Source of the DNA: Candidatus Propionivibrio dominans
Lineage (GTDB): Bacteria > Pseudomonadota > Gammaproteobacteria > Burkholderiales > Rhodocyclaceae
Direction of reading: 5' to 3'
DNA length: 64,000 nucleotides
NCBI GenBank assembly: GCA_016709335.1
Contig: JADJNC010000019.1
Coordinates: forward strand, 50,025 to 114,024
Shown in pieces: positions 27,657-37,552 of the stretch. How positions within the stretch are numbered: position 1 is the stretch's first letter; each line of letters begins with the position of its first letter. The notes below the pieces were generated by a model, which saw nothing but the letters and a program-made list of their open reading frames with translations, made no database searches and had not been told where the DNA came from. Made by a program: the position numbers and the translations under genes.

Positions 27657-28164
27657 TCAGCGCCCAGCAGTGGCCTTGTTTCCGGCGCTGACGACCTTGA
27701 TCCTGCCGACCATCCCGGCCTCGTAGTGGCCTGGCAAGAGGCAGGCAAAGTCAAACTCTCCCGAGCGGTTGAAGGTCCAGATGATTTCACCTTGCTTGCC
27801 GGCAGGCACATGCGCCATGTACGGTTCGTCGTGCTCCATGTCGGGGAACTTCTTCATCAGGGCAGCGTGTTCATCCAGCTCCTTTTTGCTGCCGAGTACG
27901 AACTCGTGCCCGACCTGGCCTTTGTTTATGGGCACCAGGCGGACAGTTTCCGCCCTGCCTGACCTCGATGCGATCGGGTGTAAAGCGCATGTTGTCGGTC
28001 ATCCTGATTTCGATGGTGCGCCTGGCGGCCCTGGCATCGCCTGCGATACCCCAGGCCTTTTGCTCATGCTTTACCGGGTCGGAGTGCCTGGCATCGCCAT
28101 GCGCCAGGGCGACGGGGGTTGCCGCTGCAAGGATCGCCAGGATCAGTACCTTCGCTGCGCTCAT
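27657..28164 (-). pseudogene. Periplasmic cupredoxin, frameshifted
   Basis: From the ATG at 28164 the minus strand encodes a signal peptide (MSAAKVLILAILAAA to ALAHG) and MTDNMRFTPDRIEVRQG. A single extra base near 27948 then breaks the frame; after it the protein continues ETVRLVPINKGQVGHEFVLG and ends with FACLLPGHYEAGMVGRIKVV. The type-1 copper ligands are all visible: His in VGHEF and Cys-X4-His-X4-Met. It resembles copper-resistance cupredoxins beside cus/cop genes. The copper box at 28280 lies 116 bases upstream, so it may share copper control with cusRS. Either decayed or a sequencing error; removing one G restores a full protein of about 168 residues. Confidence 0.85.
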
Positions 28165-28279
28165 CGGCTTGTTCCTTTCATGGAATGGACGGCAGGTGTT
28201 CGCCGCTTTGACTGCGCCCTTGTGGCGGCAGATCGGTGTCATCATGCTTGAAGCCAGGTAACAGAAGGCTGACTATTGA

Positions 28280-28295
28280 ATTACATTTCTGTAAT
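28280..28295. promoter_or_regulatory. CusR/CopR-type copper box between the cupredoxin gene and cusR
   Basis: ATTACATTTCTGTAAT is a perfect inverted repeat (ATTACA, TTTC, TGTAAT), 68 bases before the cusR ATG and 116 bases from the divergent cupredoxin start. It is the same box as at 20529-20544, arguing that CusR controls both itself and cusFCBA. Confidence 0.9.
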
Positions 28296-28362
28296 CTTTT
28301 CATCGGGGCGCTTGAAAAGAAGGAGAATCCAGCATCGGTAGTGGCGCCACGAAGGAGAAGCA

Positions 28363-29058
28363 ATGAAGATTCTGGTGGTGGAAGACGAACCCAAGACCGG
28401 CACCTATTTGAAGCAGGGTATGGTCGAAGCGGGCTTCGTGGTCGACCTGGCGAGCAATGGCGTGGACGGGTTGCACCTGGCGTCTACCGAGTCCTATGAA
28501 CTGGCGATTCTCGACGTCATGCTCCCCGGCATCGACGGCTGGCAGGTCTTGCAGGGAATGCGCAGGGCCGGGAAGGAAATGCCGGTGCTGTTTCTGACGG
28601 CGCGTGATCAGGTCGAGGACCGGGTCAAAGGGCTGGAACTCGGTGCCGATGACTATCTGGTCAAGCCCTTTGCCTTTTCGGAGTTGCTGGCCCGCGTCAG
28701 AACGCTGCTGCGCCGTGGCGGCAAGGCGAAGGACGCGGCGTTTTTACGGGTCGCCGATCTGGAACTCGATCTGCTGCGTCGTCGCGTCACGCGTGCCGGC
28801 AAGCGCATCGACCTGACGGCCAAGGAATTCGTGCTGCTTGAGCTGCTGCTGCGTCGCCAGGGCGAGGTCCTGCCGCGTTCCTTGATCGCCTCGCAGGTCT
28901 GGGACATGAACTTCGACAGCGATACCAACGTAATCGAAGTGGCTGTGCGACGGCTGCGGGCGAAGGTCGACGATGACTTCGAGCCCCGGCTGATTCGTAC
29001 CGTTCGCGGGATGGGCTACGTTCTGGAAGACGTTGCGAAGGATGGCGCGTGCGATTGA
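28363..29058 (+). CDS. cusR: Copper-responsive response regulator CusR/CopR
   Basis: 231 residues of OmpR/PhoB type. The receiver has the acidic pocket VVEDEP, phospho-acceptor Asp51 in LDVMLPG and Lys in LVKPFAFSE. The winged-helix domain has [15 protein letters not shown] and the recognition region [15 protein letters not shown]. It matches the heavy-metal regulator group (CusR, CopR, SilR). AAGGAGAAGCA is a strong ribosome binding site. A copper box lies 68 bases upstream. Its stop overlaps the start of cusS by ten bases. Confidence 0.95.
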   Translation: MKILVVEDEPKTGTYLKQGMVEAGFVVDLASNGVDGLHLASTESYELAILDVMLPGIDGWQVLQGMRRAGKEMPVLFLTARDQVEDRVKGLELGADDYLVKPFAFSELLARVRTLLRRGGKAKDAAFLRVADLELDLLRRRVTRAGKRIDLTAKEFVLLELLLRRQGEVLPRSLIASQVWDMNFDSDTNVIEVAVRRLRAKVDDDFEPRLIRTVRGMGYVLEDVAKDGACD

Positions 29059-30449
29059 AGCGTCCGGCCTCGATCACGCTGCGGCTGACGCTTCTCTTTT
29101 CCCTGGCGTCGACCGTGGTGCTGCTGTTGCTCGGTTACCTGATCGGCGGCGCCGTCGAGCAGCATTTTGTCGAACAGGACATGGCCGTCCTCTCCGGCAA
29201 GCTCGATCTGACGCGGCATGCGCTGGAAAAAGTACGCTCGGAGAACGATCTGATCTCGATTCCGCAGCAACTCGACGATTCGCTGGTCGGGCATCAGGGA
29301 CTGGCGCTCGTCGTCGTTGCGCCCGACGGCCAGAAGCTGTTTGCCACCAGCGGCGCCGAGTTCCCGCAGGCGCTGCTGGATAAACCGGTGCTGGCGGATT
29401 CCTTGCGCCCGGTATTCTGGAAAACAGCCGGCAATATTCCCTTTCGCGGCCTGGCAGCGCTGGCCAATACGGGAATCAAGGGCGCTCCGCCGGCCATCAT
29501 CGCCGTGGCGACCGATATTTCCCATCACGAGCACTTCATGAGCTCGTTCCGCATCACCTTGTGGTCGTTTGTAGTTCTGGCGGCGTTATTGACCGGATTC
29601 CTCGGCTGGGTTGCCGTCCGGCGCGGTCTTTACCCCTTGCAGGCGATGCGCCGGAAGGCCGAGGGCATTACGGCGCAGAAACTGGATGACCGACTGGATG
29701 TCGAGTCGGTACCCGTTGAACTGGTGGATCTGGCAGAAACCCTGAATGCGATGCTGTCCCGCCTGGAGGACTCGTTCCGGCGATTGTCGGACTTCTCCTC
29801 GGATCTGGCTCATGAACTGCGAACCCCGGTCAGCAACCTGCTGACGCAAACGCAGGTCTCGCTCTCCAGACCAAGAACGCCTGAAGACTACCGGGATGTG
29901 CTGGTTTCGAACGTCGAAGAATTCGAACGGCTCTCGCGCATGATCGCCGACATGCTCTTTATCGCCAAAGCGGACGAGGGGCAGATCGTTCCCTCACGGG
30001 AAAAGATGGACCTTGAGCGCGTCGCCGAGGATTTGATCGACTTCTACCGCCTGATTGCCGACGAGAAAGGCGTTTCACTGAGTAGTTCGGGGGACGCTCA
30101 AATGATCGGTGATCCGCTGATGATACGCAGGGCGATCAGCAATCTGCTCTCGAATGCCATAAGGCATACGCAGAGCGGGGAATATGTCAGCATCGCCATC
30201 GAGCCTGCTGATACGGGTCGCGTGAAAATAATCGTGACCAATAGCGGAGAAACGATTCCGGCAGCCCATTTGCCACGTCTGTTCGACCGTTTCTATCGTG
30301 TCGACCCCTCTCGTCATTGGCAGGGAACGCATTCCGGCCTGGGGCTGGCGATCGTCAAATCGATTGTCGAAGCGCATGGCGGAGAAGTCTCGATTATTTC
30401 AACAGCGGGAAAGACGTCCTTCATCATGGAGATACCGCGCGGCGATTGA
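29049..30449 (+). CDS. cusS: Heavy-metal sensor histidine kinase CusS/CopS
   Basis: 466 residues from a GTG at 29049 inside cusR. Two membrane segments (about 11-35 and 172-196) frame a periplasmic sensor of about 135 residues, followed by a HAMP linker, a HisKA box with [14 protein letters not shown], and an ATPase domain with the N-box [10 protein letters not shown] and G-box GLGLAIVKS. This is the usual layout of the CusS family. It should sense periplasmic Cu(I)/Ag(I) and phosphorylate CusR. Confidence 0.94.
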   Translation: MRLKRPASITLRLTLLFSLASTVVLLLLGYLIGGAVEQHFVEQDMAVLSGKLDLTRHALEKVRSENDLISIPQQLDDSLVGHQGLALVVVAPDGQKLFATSGAEFPQALLDKPVLADSLRPVFWKTAGNIPFRGLAALANTGIKGAPPAIIAVATDISHHEHFMSSFRITLWSFVVLAALLTGFLGWVAVRRGLYPLQAMRRKAEGITAQKLDDRLDVESVPVELVDLAETLNAMLSRLEDSFRRLSDFSSDLAHELRTPVSNLLTQTQVSLSRPRTPEDYRDVLVSNVEEFERLSRMIADMLFIAKADEGQIVPSREKMDLERVAEDLIDFYRLIADEKGVSLSSSGDAQMIGDPLMIRRAISNLLSNAIRHTQSGEYVSIAIEPADTGRVKIIVTNSGETIPAAHLPRLFDRFYRVDPSRHWQGTHSGLGLAIVKSIVEAHGGEVSIISTAGKTSFIMEIPRGD

Positions 30450-30511
30450 GACCTATCCGGTTCGCATCGGATGCAGGGAGGTTTCTTTAAAACCAGCATC
30501 TCTGCAGAACC

Positions 30512-30544
30512 TGTCGGGTTACGCTGGCGCTAACCCGACCTACG
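30512..30544. repeat. Palindromic repeat, second copy of the GTAGGTCGGGT family
   Basis: GTCGGGTTACGC and GCTAACCCGACCTAC form a hairpin after cusS, matching 4554-4597. It may end the cusRS transcript before tsaB. Confidence 0.65.
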
Positions 30545-30618
30545 GGAAGCTACGGGCTTTACTCTCCGGCGCTGCGTAGTCCTGCGACGAAGGGGGCAGG
30601 ACGGGTAGAATACGCGTC

Positions 30619-31296
30619 ATGAAGATCCTCGCGCTTGAAACCGCCACCGACCCCGGTTCCATCGCACTCTGGCGTGATGGAGTGCTGCTTGCGCGAAGCT
30701 GTCCGCTCGGGCTTTCGAATTCGGAAACCCTGCTGCCGCTGGCCGCTTCGACCTTGCGCGAGGCCGGACTGGGCTTTGCCGACCTCGACGGAATCGCTTT
30801 CGGCATGGGGCCGGGCTCGTTTACCGGGCTGCGCGTCGCCTGTGGTATTGCCCAGGGGCTGACGGTGGCACGCGATCTGCCGCTGATCGGCGTCGGTACG
30901 CTGGAGGCGATGGCGCTGGCCAGTGGCGGCGAACGCGTTATCGTGGCACTGGATGCGCGGATGGGCGAGGTCTATTTCGGTTTTTTTGATGCTGGCGAGG
31001 TGCAGGGCGAGATCGGCGTATATTCGCCCGAAGCGGTGCCCTTGCCCGAATCCGGGGGCTGGCTGGCCTGCGGTAACGGGCTGGCGGCGTATCCGCTGCT
31101 GTGTCAGCGCTTGTCTCCTTTTGTCGACGTCTGGCTTCCTGAATTGATGCCCAGCGCCGAAGCCGTTGCCCGGCTCGCCGCGCCGCGTCTTGAGCGCGGC
31201 GAACAGATCGATGCGGCCAATGCCGCGCCGTTCTATGTGCGCAACAAGGTTGCCCGTACCGTAGCCGAGCGGCTGGCCGAAGGGGGCAGGGCCTGA
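30619..31296 (+). CDS. tsaB: tRNA t6A biosynthesis protein TsaB
   Basis: 225 residues. It has the N-terminal ASKHA-type fold ILALETATDPGSIAL and the family signature GMGPGSFTGLRVACGIAQGL. The C-terminal half ends PFYVRNKVA. TsaB partners TsaD and TsaE in making N6-threonylcarbamoyl-adenosine at tRNA position 37 in the cytoplasm. It is directly followed by rimI with no gap, the standard proteobacterial pairing. Confidence 0.95.
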   Translation: MKILALETATDPGSIALWRDGVLLARSCPLGLSNSETLLPLAASTLREAGLGFADLDGIAFGMGPGSFTGLRVACGIAQGLTVARDLPLIGVGTLEAMALASGGERVIVALDARMGEVYFGFFDAGEVQGEIGVYSPEAVPLPESGGWLACGNGLAAYPLLCQRLSPFVDVWLPELMPSAEAVARLAAPRLERGEQIDAANAAPFYVRNKVARTVAERLAEGGRA

Positions 31297-31773
31297 ATGG
31301 CCGCCGTGCTCGAACCGCGCATTGAGCTGCGGCCAATGAACGCTGTCGATCTCGATGCGGTACTGGCCATCGAGTACCGCGTTTGTCCTTTGCCCTGGGG
31401 GCGGGGCAATTTCACCGATTCGATGACTTGCGGTTACAGTTGCTGGGTCTGCCGCGTCGATGGCGATCTGGTGGGTTATTTTGTGCTGATGCTGGCGGTC
31501 GATGAAGCCCATCTGCTTTCGATCGGTGTGGCCGGGAAGCGTCAGGGAATGGGTTTCGGTGCGCGTCTGTTGCGTCACGCCATGGGGGTGGCTCGTGCCG
31601 GCGGGGCGAAGATCCTGCTGCTCGAAGTACGCCCCTCGAACGAAAAGGCATTGATGCTGTATCGCCATTTCGGGTTTCAGCAGATCGGTGTGCGTCGTGG
31701 CTACTATCCGGCCGACCAGGGCCGTGAAGATGCGCTGGTGCTGACCCATGCGCTGGAGGAGGTGCTGGCATGA
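31297..31773 (+). CDS. rimI: Ribosomal protein S18 N-acetyltransferase RimI
   Basis: 158 residues with the GNAT fold. The acetyl-CoA loop is KRQGMGFGARLL (Q/R-X-X-G-X-G/A type). The C-terminal ALMLYRHFGFQQIGVRRGYY is a hallmark of RimI. It acetylates the N-terminus of ribosomal protein S18. It begins at the base after the tsaB stop and overlaps the next gene by four bases. Confidence 0.93.
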   Translation: MAAVLEPRIELRPMNAVDLDAVLAIEYRVCPLPWGRGNFTDSMTCGYSCWVCRVDGDLVGYFVLMLAVDEAHLLSIGVAGKRQGMGFGARLLRHAMGVARAGGAKILLLEVRPSNEKALMLYRHFGFQQIGVRRGYYPADQGREDALVLTHALEEVLA

Positions 31774-32567
31774 GCCTGAGCCGGAAGCAGATGCTCGACG
31801 AGATGGGACTGTCGCCGCAATGGACCTTGCGCGATCAGCCAGCCGTTGTGTGCGGAGAGGCGTCTGCTCGCGGGATCACGTCTGCGGCTTCACCCGCACC
31901 AAGACCGACGCCGAGCGTCGAAACCCAGGATTCATTTGTCGAATCCGCACCAGAGCGCGCGCAGCACATCGCCGGCCTGGGCTGGGATCAGTTGCGGCAA
32001 AGCATTGCAGAGTGTCGCGCCTGCGGGCTGTGTGCGCAGCGCAAGCAGACGGTGCCTGGTGTGGGTGACGAGCGCGCCGACTGGCTGTTCATCGGCGAGG
32101 GGCCGGGCGCTGAAGAAGATGCACGCGGCGAGCCTTTTGTCGGCGTGGCCGGCAAGTTGCTCGATGCCATGCTGGCGGCCATCGAGCTCAAGCGCGGTGA
32201 GAATGTCTATATCGCCAATGCCGTGAAATGTCGTCCACCGGGCAACCGCACGCCGGAAGCGGCTGAAATGGCCGCCTGTGCGCCCTATCTGAAGCGCCAG
32301 ATCGCGCTCATCGCGCCACGACTGATTGTTCTGCTTGGCCGTGCTGCGGTTCATGCGCTGCTTGGCGAAGTGGGTTCTCTGGCCAGCCTGCGCGGGAAGC
32401 CTCTGGCATACCGTGACGGGAAAAATGAAATTCCGGTGATTGTGACCTATCACCCGGCGTATTTGTTGAGAACCTTGTCCGACAAGGCCAAGGCCTGGGA
32501 AGATCTGTGCCGTGCCCGCGCCTTGATGCGTCAGATATCCAGGGTACAGGCAGCGTCACCAGGGTAA
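31770..32567 (+). CDS. Family 4 (iron-sulfur) uracil-DNA glycosylase
   Basis: 265 residues. After a variable N-terminus of about 75 residues, the core shows the Fe-S Cys pair CRACGLC, the active-site motif GEGPGAEEDARGEPFVGVAG, NAVKCRPPGNRTP with a further Cys, LLGRAAVHALLG and the C-terminal VTYHPAYLLR. It removes uracil from DNA to start base-excision repair. It is the third gene of the tsaB-rimI cluster, overlapping rimI by ATGA. Some relatives are annotated as phage SPO1 DNA polymerase-related proteins. Confidence 0.93.
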   Translation: MSLSRKQMLDEMGLSPQWTLRDQPAVVCGEASARGITSAASPAPRPTPSVETQDSFVESAPERAQHIAGLGWDQLRQSIAECRACGLCAQRKQTVPGVGDERADWLFIGEGPGAEEDARGEPFVGVAGKLLDAMLAAIELKRGENVYIANAVKCRPPGNRTPEAAEMAACAPYLKRQIALIAPRLIVLLGRAAVHALLGEVGSLASLRGKPLAYRDGKNEIPVIVTYHPAYLLRTLSDKAKAWEDLCRARALMRQISRVQAASPG

Positions 32568-32583
32568 ATTTGTTCTAACAATC

Positions 32584-32717
32584 TTCAGTCATTCCGGCGC
32601 AAGCCGGAATCCAGATTCGTTCATCTGATCAAGATGTTAAAAGAAAGCTTTGATCAACGAACTGGATTCCGGGTCAAGCCCGGAATGAGCGCGAAGCCTG
32701 GCCTCGGGCCACGGTCG
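32584..32717. repeat. REP/MITE-like element, copy 2
   Basis: Nearly identical to 13378-13521: arms CATTCCGGCGCAAGCCGGAA and ATTCCGGGTCAAGCCCGGAA, core CTGATCAAGATGTTAAAAGA, tail GCGCGAAGCCTGGCCTCGGG. The base phrase CAGGGTAAATTTGT also precedes both copies, right at the ends of the upstream genes. Confidence 0.9.
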
Positions 32718-32784
32718 ACTTGTAATTCAGTCAAGCATCACCATCTACACCTCACTTTGTTCATTCCTTCGTGGAGAAAATGTC

Positions 32785-33477
32785 ATGCGCATCCGAATTC
32801 TTGCCCTCCTTGCCGTGTTGGTCAGCCTGCTTTCCGGCTGCGGCTACAATGCCTTTCAGACCGGCGACGAGGCAGTCAAATCGGCGTGGTCGGAAGTGGT
32901 CAACCAGTACCAGCGGCGGGCCGATCTGGTGCCCAATCTGGTCAGCACCGTCCAGGGCTACGCCAGCCATGAAAAAGAAGTCCTGACGCAGGTCACGCAG
33001 GCGCGCGCGCAGGTGGGCGGCATTCAGGCCACCCCGGAGCTGATCAACAATCCCGAAGCCTTTGCCAAGTTCCAGCAGGCACAGGCCGGCCTTTCCAGTG
33101 CCTTGTCCCGCTTGCTGGTGGTCGCCGAAAATTATCCTAACCTGAAGGCCGATGCGTCCTTCCGCGATTTGCAGGCGCAACTCGAAGGCACCGAGAACCG
33201 CATTACAGTGGCGCGCAATCGCTATATCAAGGCGGTTGAAGCGTACAACGTTTCGGTGCGCACCTTCCCGAACAATCTGACGGCGATGATCTTCGGCTAT
33301 CAGGTCAAGCCCAACTTCAGCGTGGAAAACGAGAAGGCCATTTCAGTTGCACCGAAAGTCGACTTCTCGGCGCCTGCCCAGCGTGCACCTGCGCAGGGCA
33401 CTGCACCTGCCCCCGCACCTATCGCCCTTCCGGCTCCGGCAGAAGGCGGCAAACCTGCACAATCGCCCGGTTACTGA
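32785..33477 (+). CDS. lemA: LemA family lipoprotein
   Basis: 230 residues. An N-terminal signal with lipobox LLSGC gives a lipid-anchored or membrane-bound protein. The four-helix LemA core shows QYQRRADLVPNLVSTVQGY, LSRLLVVAENYPNLKA and IMFGY-like AMIFGYQVKPNF. A 40-residue Pro/Ala tail ends the protein. LemA function is not firmly known. It is followed, three bases later, by two TPM-domain genes, a frequent combination. Confidence 0.92.
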   Translation: MRIRILALLAVLVSLLSGCGYNAFQTGDEAVKSAWSEVVNQYQRRADLVPNLVSTVQGYASHEKEVLTQVTQARAQVGGIQATPELINNPEAFAKFQQAQAGLSSALSRLLVVAENYPNLKADASFRDLQAQLEGTENRITVARNRYIKAVEAYNVSVRTFPNNLTAMIFGYQVKPNFSVENEKAISVAPKVDFSAPAQRAPAQGTAPAPAPIALPAPAEGGKPAQSPGY

Positions 33478-33480
33478 TTC

Positions 33481-34371
33481 ATGTTCGCTCGTGGCTTGCG
33501 GCGAACACGCTGGCTGGCCGGTCTGTTTTTGCTCTTCGTGGCCGTGCTGGCCGGGGCTCAGGCCGTGCTGCCGATTCCTCCACTGGCGGCGCGGGTGACT
33601 GACCTTACGGCAACGCTCTCGGCGGATCAACGCTCCCGGCTGGAAGAAAAAATCGCCGCTTTCGAGCGCCAGAAAGGTTCGCAGATCGCGGTTCTGATCG
33701 TGCCCAGCGTGCTCCCCGAAACCGTCACCGAGTACGCGCTGCGTGTCGTCGAGTCGTGGAAACTCGGGCGCAAGGGTGTCGACGATGGAGCCTTGCTGCT
33801 CGTTGCCAAGGACGACAGAAAAATGCGCATCGAAGTCGGCTACGGCCTCGAGGGTGCGCTCAACGATGCCACGGCCAAGCGCATCATCAGCGAAACGATC
33901 AGCCCGCGCTTCAAGCAGGGTGATTTCTATGGCGGGATTGATGCCGGACTGGAGGTCATGATCAAGGTGGCTGGTGGTGAGGCGCTGCCGGAGCCAAAGC
34001 AGGCGAGCAAGACGAACGAGGCGAGCGGCGGAATCGATTTTGAAACACTGATGTTCTTCGGGTTCATTCTGGTTTTCGTTGTCGGCGGCATTCTGCGCGC
34101 CATCTTCGGGCGCTTTCTGGCCGCCGGAGTGGTCGGCGGCGTGGCCGGCATCATCGCGTCGCTGATCCTTTCCTCTGTTCTGGTCGCCATCGTGGTCGGT
34201 GTTGTCGCCTTCATTGTTTCGCTGTTTGCCGGCATCAGCGGTGGAGGTGGTGGTATCGGTGGCGGGGGCTTCTCTTCCGGCGGTTCGTCCTGGGGCGGAG
34301 GTTCGGGTGGTGGCGGGTTTTCAGGCGGCGGCGGAAGCTTTGGCGGCGGCGGCGCCTCGGGAGGCTGGTGA
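33481..34371 (+). CDS. TPM-domain membrane protein with Gly-rich tail (YgcG family)
   Basis: 296 residues. A signal peptide of about 30 residues is followed by a TPM (DUF477) domain: VTDLTATLSADQRSRLEE, IAVLIVPSV and GVDDGALLLVAKDDRKMRIE. Two to three membrane segments lie at about 185-250. The last 50 residues are almost only Gly, Ser and Phe. Proteins of this shape are reported in membrane protein quality control and photosystem repair in other lineages; the role here is unknown. Its stop overlaps the next start. Confidence 0.9.
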   Translation: MFARGLRRTRWLAGLFLLFVAVLAGAQAVLPIPPLAARVTDLTATLSADQRSRLEEKIAAFERQKGSQIAVLIVPSVLPETVTEYALRVVESWKLGRKGVDDGALLLVAKDDRKMRIEVGYGLEGALNDATAKRIISETISPRFKQGDFYGGIDAGLEVMIKVAGGEALPEPKQASKTNEASGGIDFETLMFFGFILVFVVGGILRAIFGRFLAAGVVGGVAGIIASLILSSVLVAIVVGVVAFIVSLFAGISGGGGGIGGGGFSSGGSSWGGGSGGGGFSGGGGSFGGGGASGGW

Positions 34372-34868
34372 TGCGAGCAGGCAGACTTTTTCGTCATATG
34401 CTGTGGCCCGACTGGTGGGTGTTGCGCGCCTTTCCTGTATCGGCTCTGCGCACGATTGAACAGGCCATCGCGGAATCCGAACGCACGCATCAGGGCGAGT
34501 TGCGTTTCGTTGTCGAAGCCGGTCTGCCGCTGCCTGGGCTGTTGCGCGATCAGTCGCCACGGGCTCGGGCGATCGAATTGTTCGCTCAGCTCGGGGTCTG
34601 GGACACCGAGCACAATAGCGGCGTACTGATCTACGTTCAGTTGCTCGACCGCAGCGTCGAGATTGTTGCCGATCGGGGGATCGACGCCCGGGTCGACGAC
34701 GCATTCTGGAGCGCGGTCTGTCGTCGCATGGAGGCGGCATTCAGGGAAGGGCGTTTTGAAAGCGGGACACTGCTTGCCCTCAATGAGATTACGCAGGCAC
34801 TGGCCATGTATTTCCCGGCCTCCGGCGAAAACCCCGATGAACTGCCCAACACGCCGCTGATTCGTTGA
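34371..34868 (+). CDS. TPM-domain protein
   Basis: About 165 residues from ATG 34371, which shares its first base with the previous stop; GTG 34368 is also possible. It has the TPM pattern (FPVSALRTIEQAIAESER, HNSGVLIYVQLLDRSVEIVADRGI) but no signal peptide, so it may act on the cytoplasmic side. It is the third gene of lemA-TPM-TPM. The pairing of an exported and a soluble TPM domain suggests two halves of one membrane process. Confidence 0.88.
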   Translation: MRAGRLFRHMLWPDWWVLRAFPVSALRTIEQAIAESERTHQGELRFVVEAGLPLPGLLRDQSPRARAIELFAQLGVWDTEHNSGVLIYVQLLDRSVEIVADRGIDARVDDAFWSAVCRRMEAAFREGRFESGTLLALNEITQALAMYFPASGENPDELPNTPLIR

Positions 34869-34897
34869 TACGCAGGAAAATTGTGTCAGGCGCCGGA

Positions 34898-36160
34898 TTA
34901 ATGCGTGCCGTCGTCAAGGTGAATCACGTCGTCATGTTCGCGCTGGTTGGCTTCATGGCGGCGCTTGACGAGCAACATGCTGGCGCTGACAAAGAGGCCA
35001 AATAAGGTGATGACCCAGTAAATCGAGAGATCGATCTTGACCATCAGGTAGTAGAGGCCGGTCATCATCAGGATCGACAGGTTCTCGTTGAAGTTCTGAA
35101 CGGCGATTGAATGCCCGGCGCCCATCAGAATGTGGCCACGGTGCTGCAGCAGTGCATTCATCGGCACGACAAAGAAGCCGGAAAGTGCGCCGATGATGAT
35201 CAGCAGTGGAACGGCCAGCCATATGTGCTGTACAAAATTCATGACCAGCACGATGAGGCCCATCGCGATACCCAGCGGTATCACGCGCAGCGACTTGCGC
35301 AAGGTGATCATTCTGGCGGCGCCGATGGCGCCCAGCGCAACGCCGACCGCGACGACGCCCTGCAGCATGCTGGCCTTGGACAGGTCGAGTTTTAATGCCA
35401 CTTCTGCCCACTTGATCACGATGAACTGCAAGGTTGCACCGGCGCCCCAGAACAAGGTGGTTACCGCCAGCGAGATTTGACCGAGACGGTCGCGCCAGAG
35501 CAGTGCCAGGCAGTGGTTGAATTCGCGAATCAGATACCAGGGATTCTTGTGCAGCGCCTTGTGATCGACGCCGGTATCCGGAACGTAAAGGTTGAACACC
35601 GAGGCCAGCATGTAAAAGCCGCCAACGAAGCTGATGGCCATTTCGCTGATGGTTTCGACTCCGGTGTCGATATATGGGAAATCAAATGACAGCAGGTTCT
35701 GCGCGATGCTCGGCTGGATCAAAACGCCGCCGATAAGAACCCCCAGAATGATCGCACCCACGGTCAGTCCTTCGATCCAGCCATTGGCCACGACGAGCAG
35801 GCGATGCGGCAGGTATTCGGTGAGGATGCCGTATTTTGCGGGCGAGTAGGCGGCGGCGCCGAGACCGACGACGGCGTAAGCCAGTAGCGGATGCACGGAA
35901 AAAAACATCATGCCGCAGCCGATGATCTTGATCGTGTTGCTGATGAACATCACCCGCCATTTGGGCATCGAGTCGGCAAAAGCGCCGACAAAGGCCGCCA
36001 GTCCGACGTAGGAGACGGTAAAGAAGGTTTTTAGCAGTGGCTCATAGGCGCTGGGAGCATGCATCTCGCGCAGGGCGGCAATGGCAACAATGAGCAGCGC
36101 GTTGTCGGCGAGCGCCGAGAAAAACTGCGCCGCCATGATGAGGTAGAAGCCAAAGGGCAT
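34898..36160 (-). CDS. lplT: Lysophospholipid transporter LplT
   Basis: 420 residues with about 12 membrane segments of MFS type. The N-terminus FYLIMAAQFFSALADNALLI is characteristic of LplT, as is AYSPAKYGILTEYLP. LplT flips lysophospholipids inward for re-acylation. In enterobacteria it is coupled to aas; no acyltransferase is adjacent here. It is divergent from alr, with about 170 bases between. Confidence 0.92.
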   Translation of the reverse strand: MPFGFYLIMAAQFFSALADNALLIVAIAALREMHAPSAYEPLLKTFFTVSYVGLAAFVGAFADSMPKWRVMFISNTIKIIGCGMMFFSVHPLLAYAVVGLGAAAYSPAKYGILTEYLPHRLLVVANGWIEGLTVGAIILGVLIGGVLIQPSIAQNLLSFDFPYIDTGVETISEMAISFVGGFYMLASVFNLYVPDTGVDHKALHKNPWYLIREFNHCLALLWRDRLGQISLAVTTLFWGAGATLQFIVIKWAEVALKLDLSKASMLQGVVAVGVALGAIGAARMITLRKSLRVIPLGIAMGLIVLVMNFVQHIWLAVPLLIIIGALSGFFVVPMNALLQHRGHILMGAGHSIAVQNFNENLSILMMTGLYYLMVKIDLSIYWVITLFGLFVSASMLLVKRRHEANQREHDDVIHLDDGTH

Positions 36161-36333
36161 TGGGCAATCAGGTACTGCTCTTGTTGAGTGGCGAATTTAT
36201 ACCATGAAAGCGCGGAAGTTGTTAGCGCGGCTGATCTGCATTTTATCGGGATGGCTCGTCCGTCTTGTGTTGAAGTTCAATGCGGTCGATACTCTCACTC
36301 CGTCAACCGAAGAGCCCAGGAATCATTCGTCCC

Positions 36334-37422
36334 ATGCCGCGCCCGATTCAAGCCTGCATCGACCTTGCCGCACTGCGTCACAATTACCTGATTGCCAAAA
36401 GCAGTGTGGCCGGCCAGGGCCAACCCGCAAGGGCGTGGGCCGTTGTCAAGGCCGATGCCTATGGCCACGGCCTGATGCGCGCAGCCACGGCGCTGGCCGA
36501 TGTGGCCGACGGTTATGCCCTGCTAGATCTGGAGGCCGCAGTGGCCTTGCGCGACGCCGGATTTCGCCAGCCGATTCTTCTGCTCGAAGGGTTCTTCGAG
36601 CCTGCCGATCTGGGCGCCTGCGCTGAATACGGTTTGATTCCCTGCATTCACCGCATCGAGCAACTGCACATGATCCGCGCTGCCGCTTTGCCCGTGCGGC
36701 TACCGATCTATCTCAAGCTCAATACCGGAATGAACCGTCTTGGCTTCACGCCGGATCAGATGCCGGACGTAAGACACGAACTGGCAGTTTCATCGGCCCT
36801 GGGCACCGTGACGCTGATGACGCACTTTGCCGAGGCCGATGGCGGGCGGGGTATCGCCTGGCAGCTTGAGCGTTTCGAGGCGATGCGAGAAGGCTGGTCC
36901 GCGGCTTGTCCCGTCTCGCTGGCCAATTCGGCCGCCATCCTGCGTTACCCGCAGACAGCGCATGACTGGGTACGGCCGGGGATCATGCTCTACGGCGGCA
37001 GCCCCTTTGCCGACGCCGACGCTGCGAGCTTTGACCTGAAGCCGGTGATGACGCTACACAGCCGTATTCTGGCCGTACAGGAGATCGTGGCCGGCGAGCG
37101 GGTCGGTTACGGCGGCACCTTCGAGGCGCAGCAGCCAATGCGGGTCGGCGTGGTCGCCTGCGGCTATGCCGACGGCTATCCCCGCCATGCGCCCAGCGGG
37201 ACACCGATTCTGGTCGCCGGTCAGCGCACGCAAACGCTCGGTCGGGTGTCGATGGACATGCTGGCCTGCGATCTGAGCACGCTGCCGGAAGCCGGAGTCG
37301 ACAGCCCGGTCGTTCTCTGGGGTGAAGGATTGCCGGCTGACGAGGTCGCTGCCGCTGCCGGGACCATCAGCTATGAGCTGTTCTGCGCTCTGGCGCGGCG
37401 CGTGCCGGTGGTCGAGGTTTAA
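36334..37422 (+). CDS. alr: Alanine racemase
   Basis: 362 residues from ATG 36334 (MPRPIQACIDLAALRHN); an in-frame start at 36280 adds 18 residues without family support. The PLP Lys is in AVVKADAYGHG, the catalytic Tyr in RVGYGGTFEA, and the C-terminal domain has LGRVSMDMLACDL. It interconverts L- and D-alanine for peptidoglycan. Monocistronic. Confidence 0.95.
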   Translation: MPRPIQACIDLAALRHNYLIAKSSVAGQGQPARAWAVVKADAYGHGLMRAATALADVADGYALLDLEAAVALRDAGFRQPILLLEGFFEPADLGACAEYGLIPCIHRIEQLHMIRAAALPVRLPIYLKLNTGMNRLGFTPDQMPDVRHELAVSSALGTVTLMTHFAEADGGRGIAWQLERFEAMREGWSAACPVSLANSAAILRYPQTAHDWVRPGIMLYGGSPFADADAASFDLKPVMTLHSRILAVQEIVAGERVGYGGTFEAQQPMRVGVVACGYADGYPRHAPSGTPILVAGQRTQTLGRVSMDMLACDLSTLPEAGVDSPVVLWGEGLPADEVAAAAGTISYELFCALARRVPVVEV

Positions 37423-37552
37423 ACAGTTTAAACAGTTTGCCAAAGACAACAACAGCAAATTATGCGATGCTGGCTTACCATGGTCAGCATCCTTGCTGGC
37501 TGATCCCGGCGGTAAGCCATTATCATTGACACTCATATCAAGGGAGGCGGAA

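Noticed and set aside
34238-34371. Gly-rich repeat at the end of the TPM gene as a possible tandem repeat or collagen-like protein
   Set aside because: Such Gly/Ser/Phe tails are a regular part of YgcG/TPM proteins, and the DNA repeat is imperfect.
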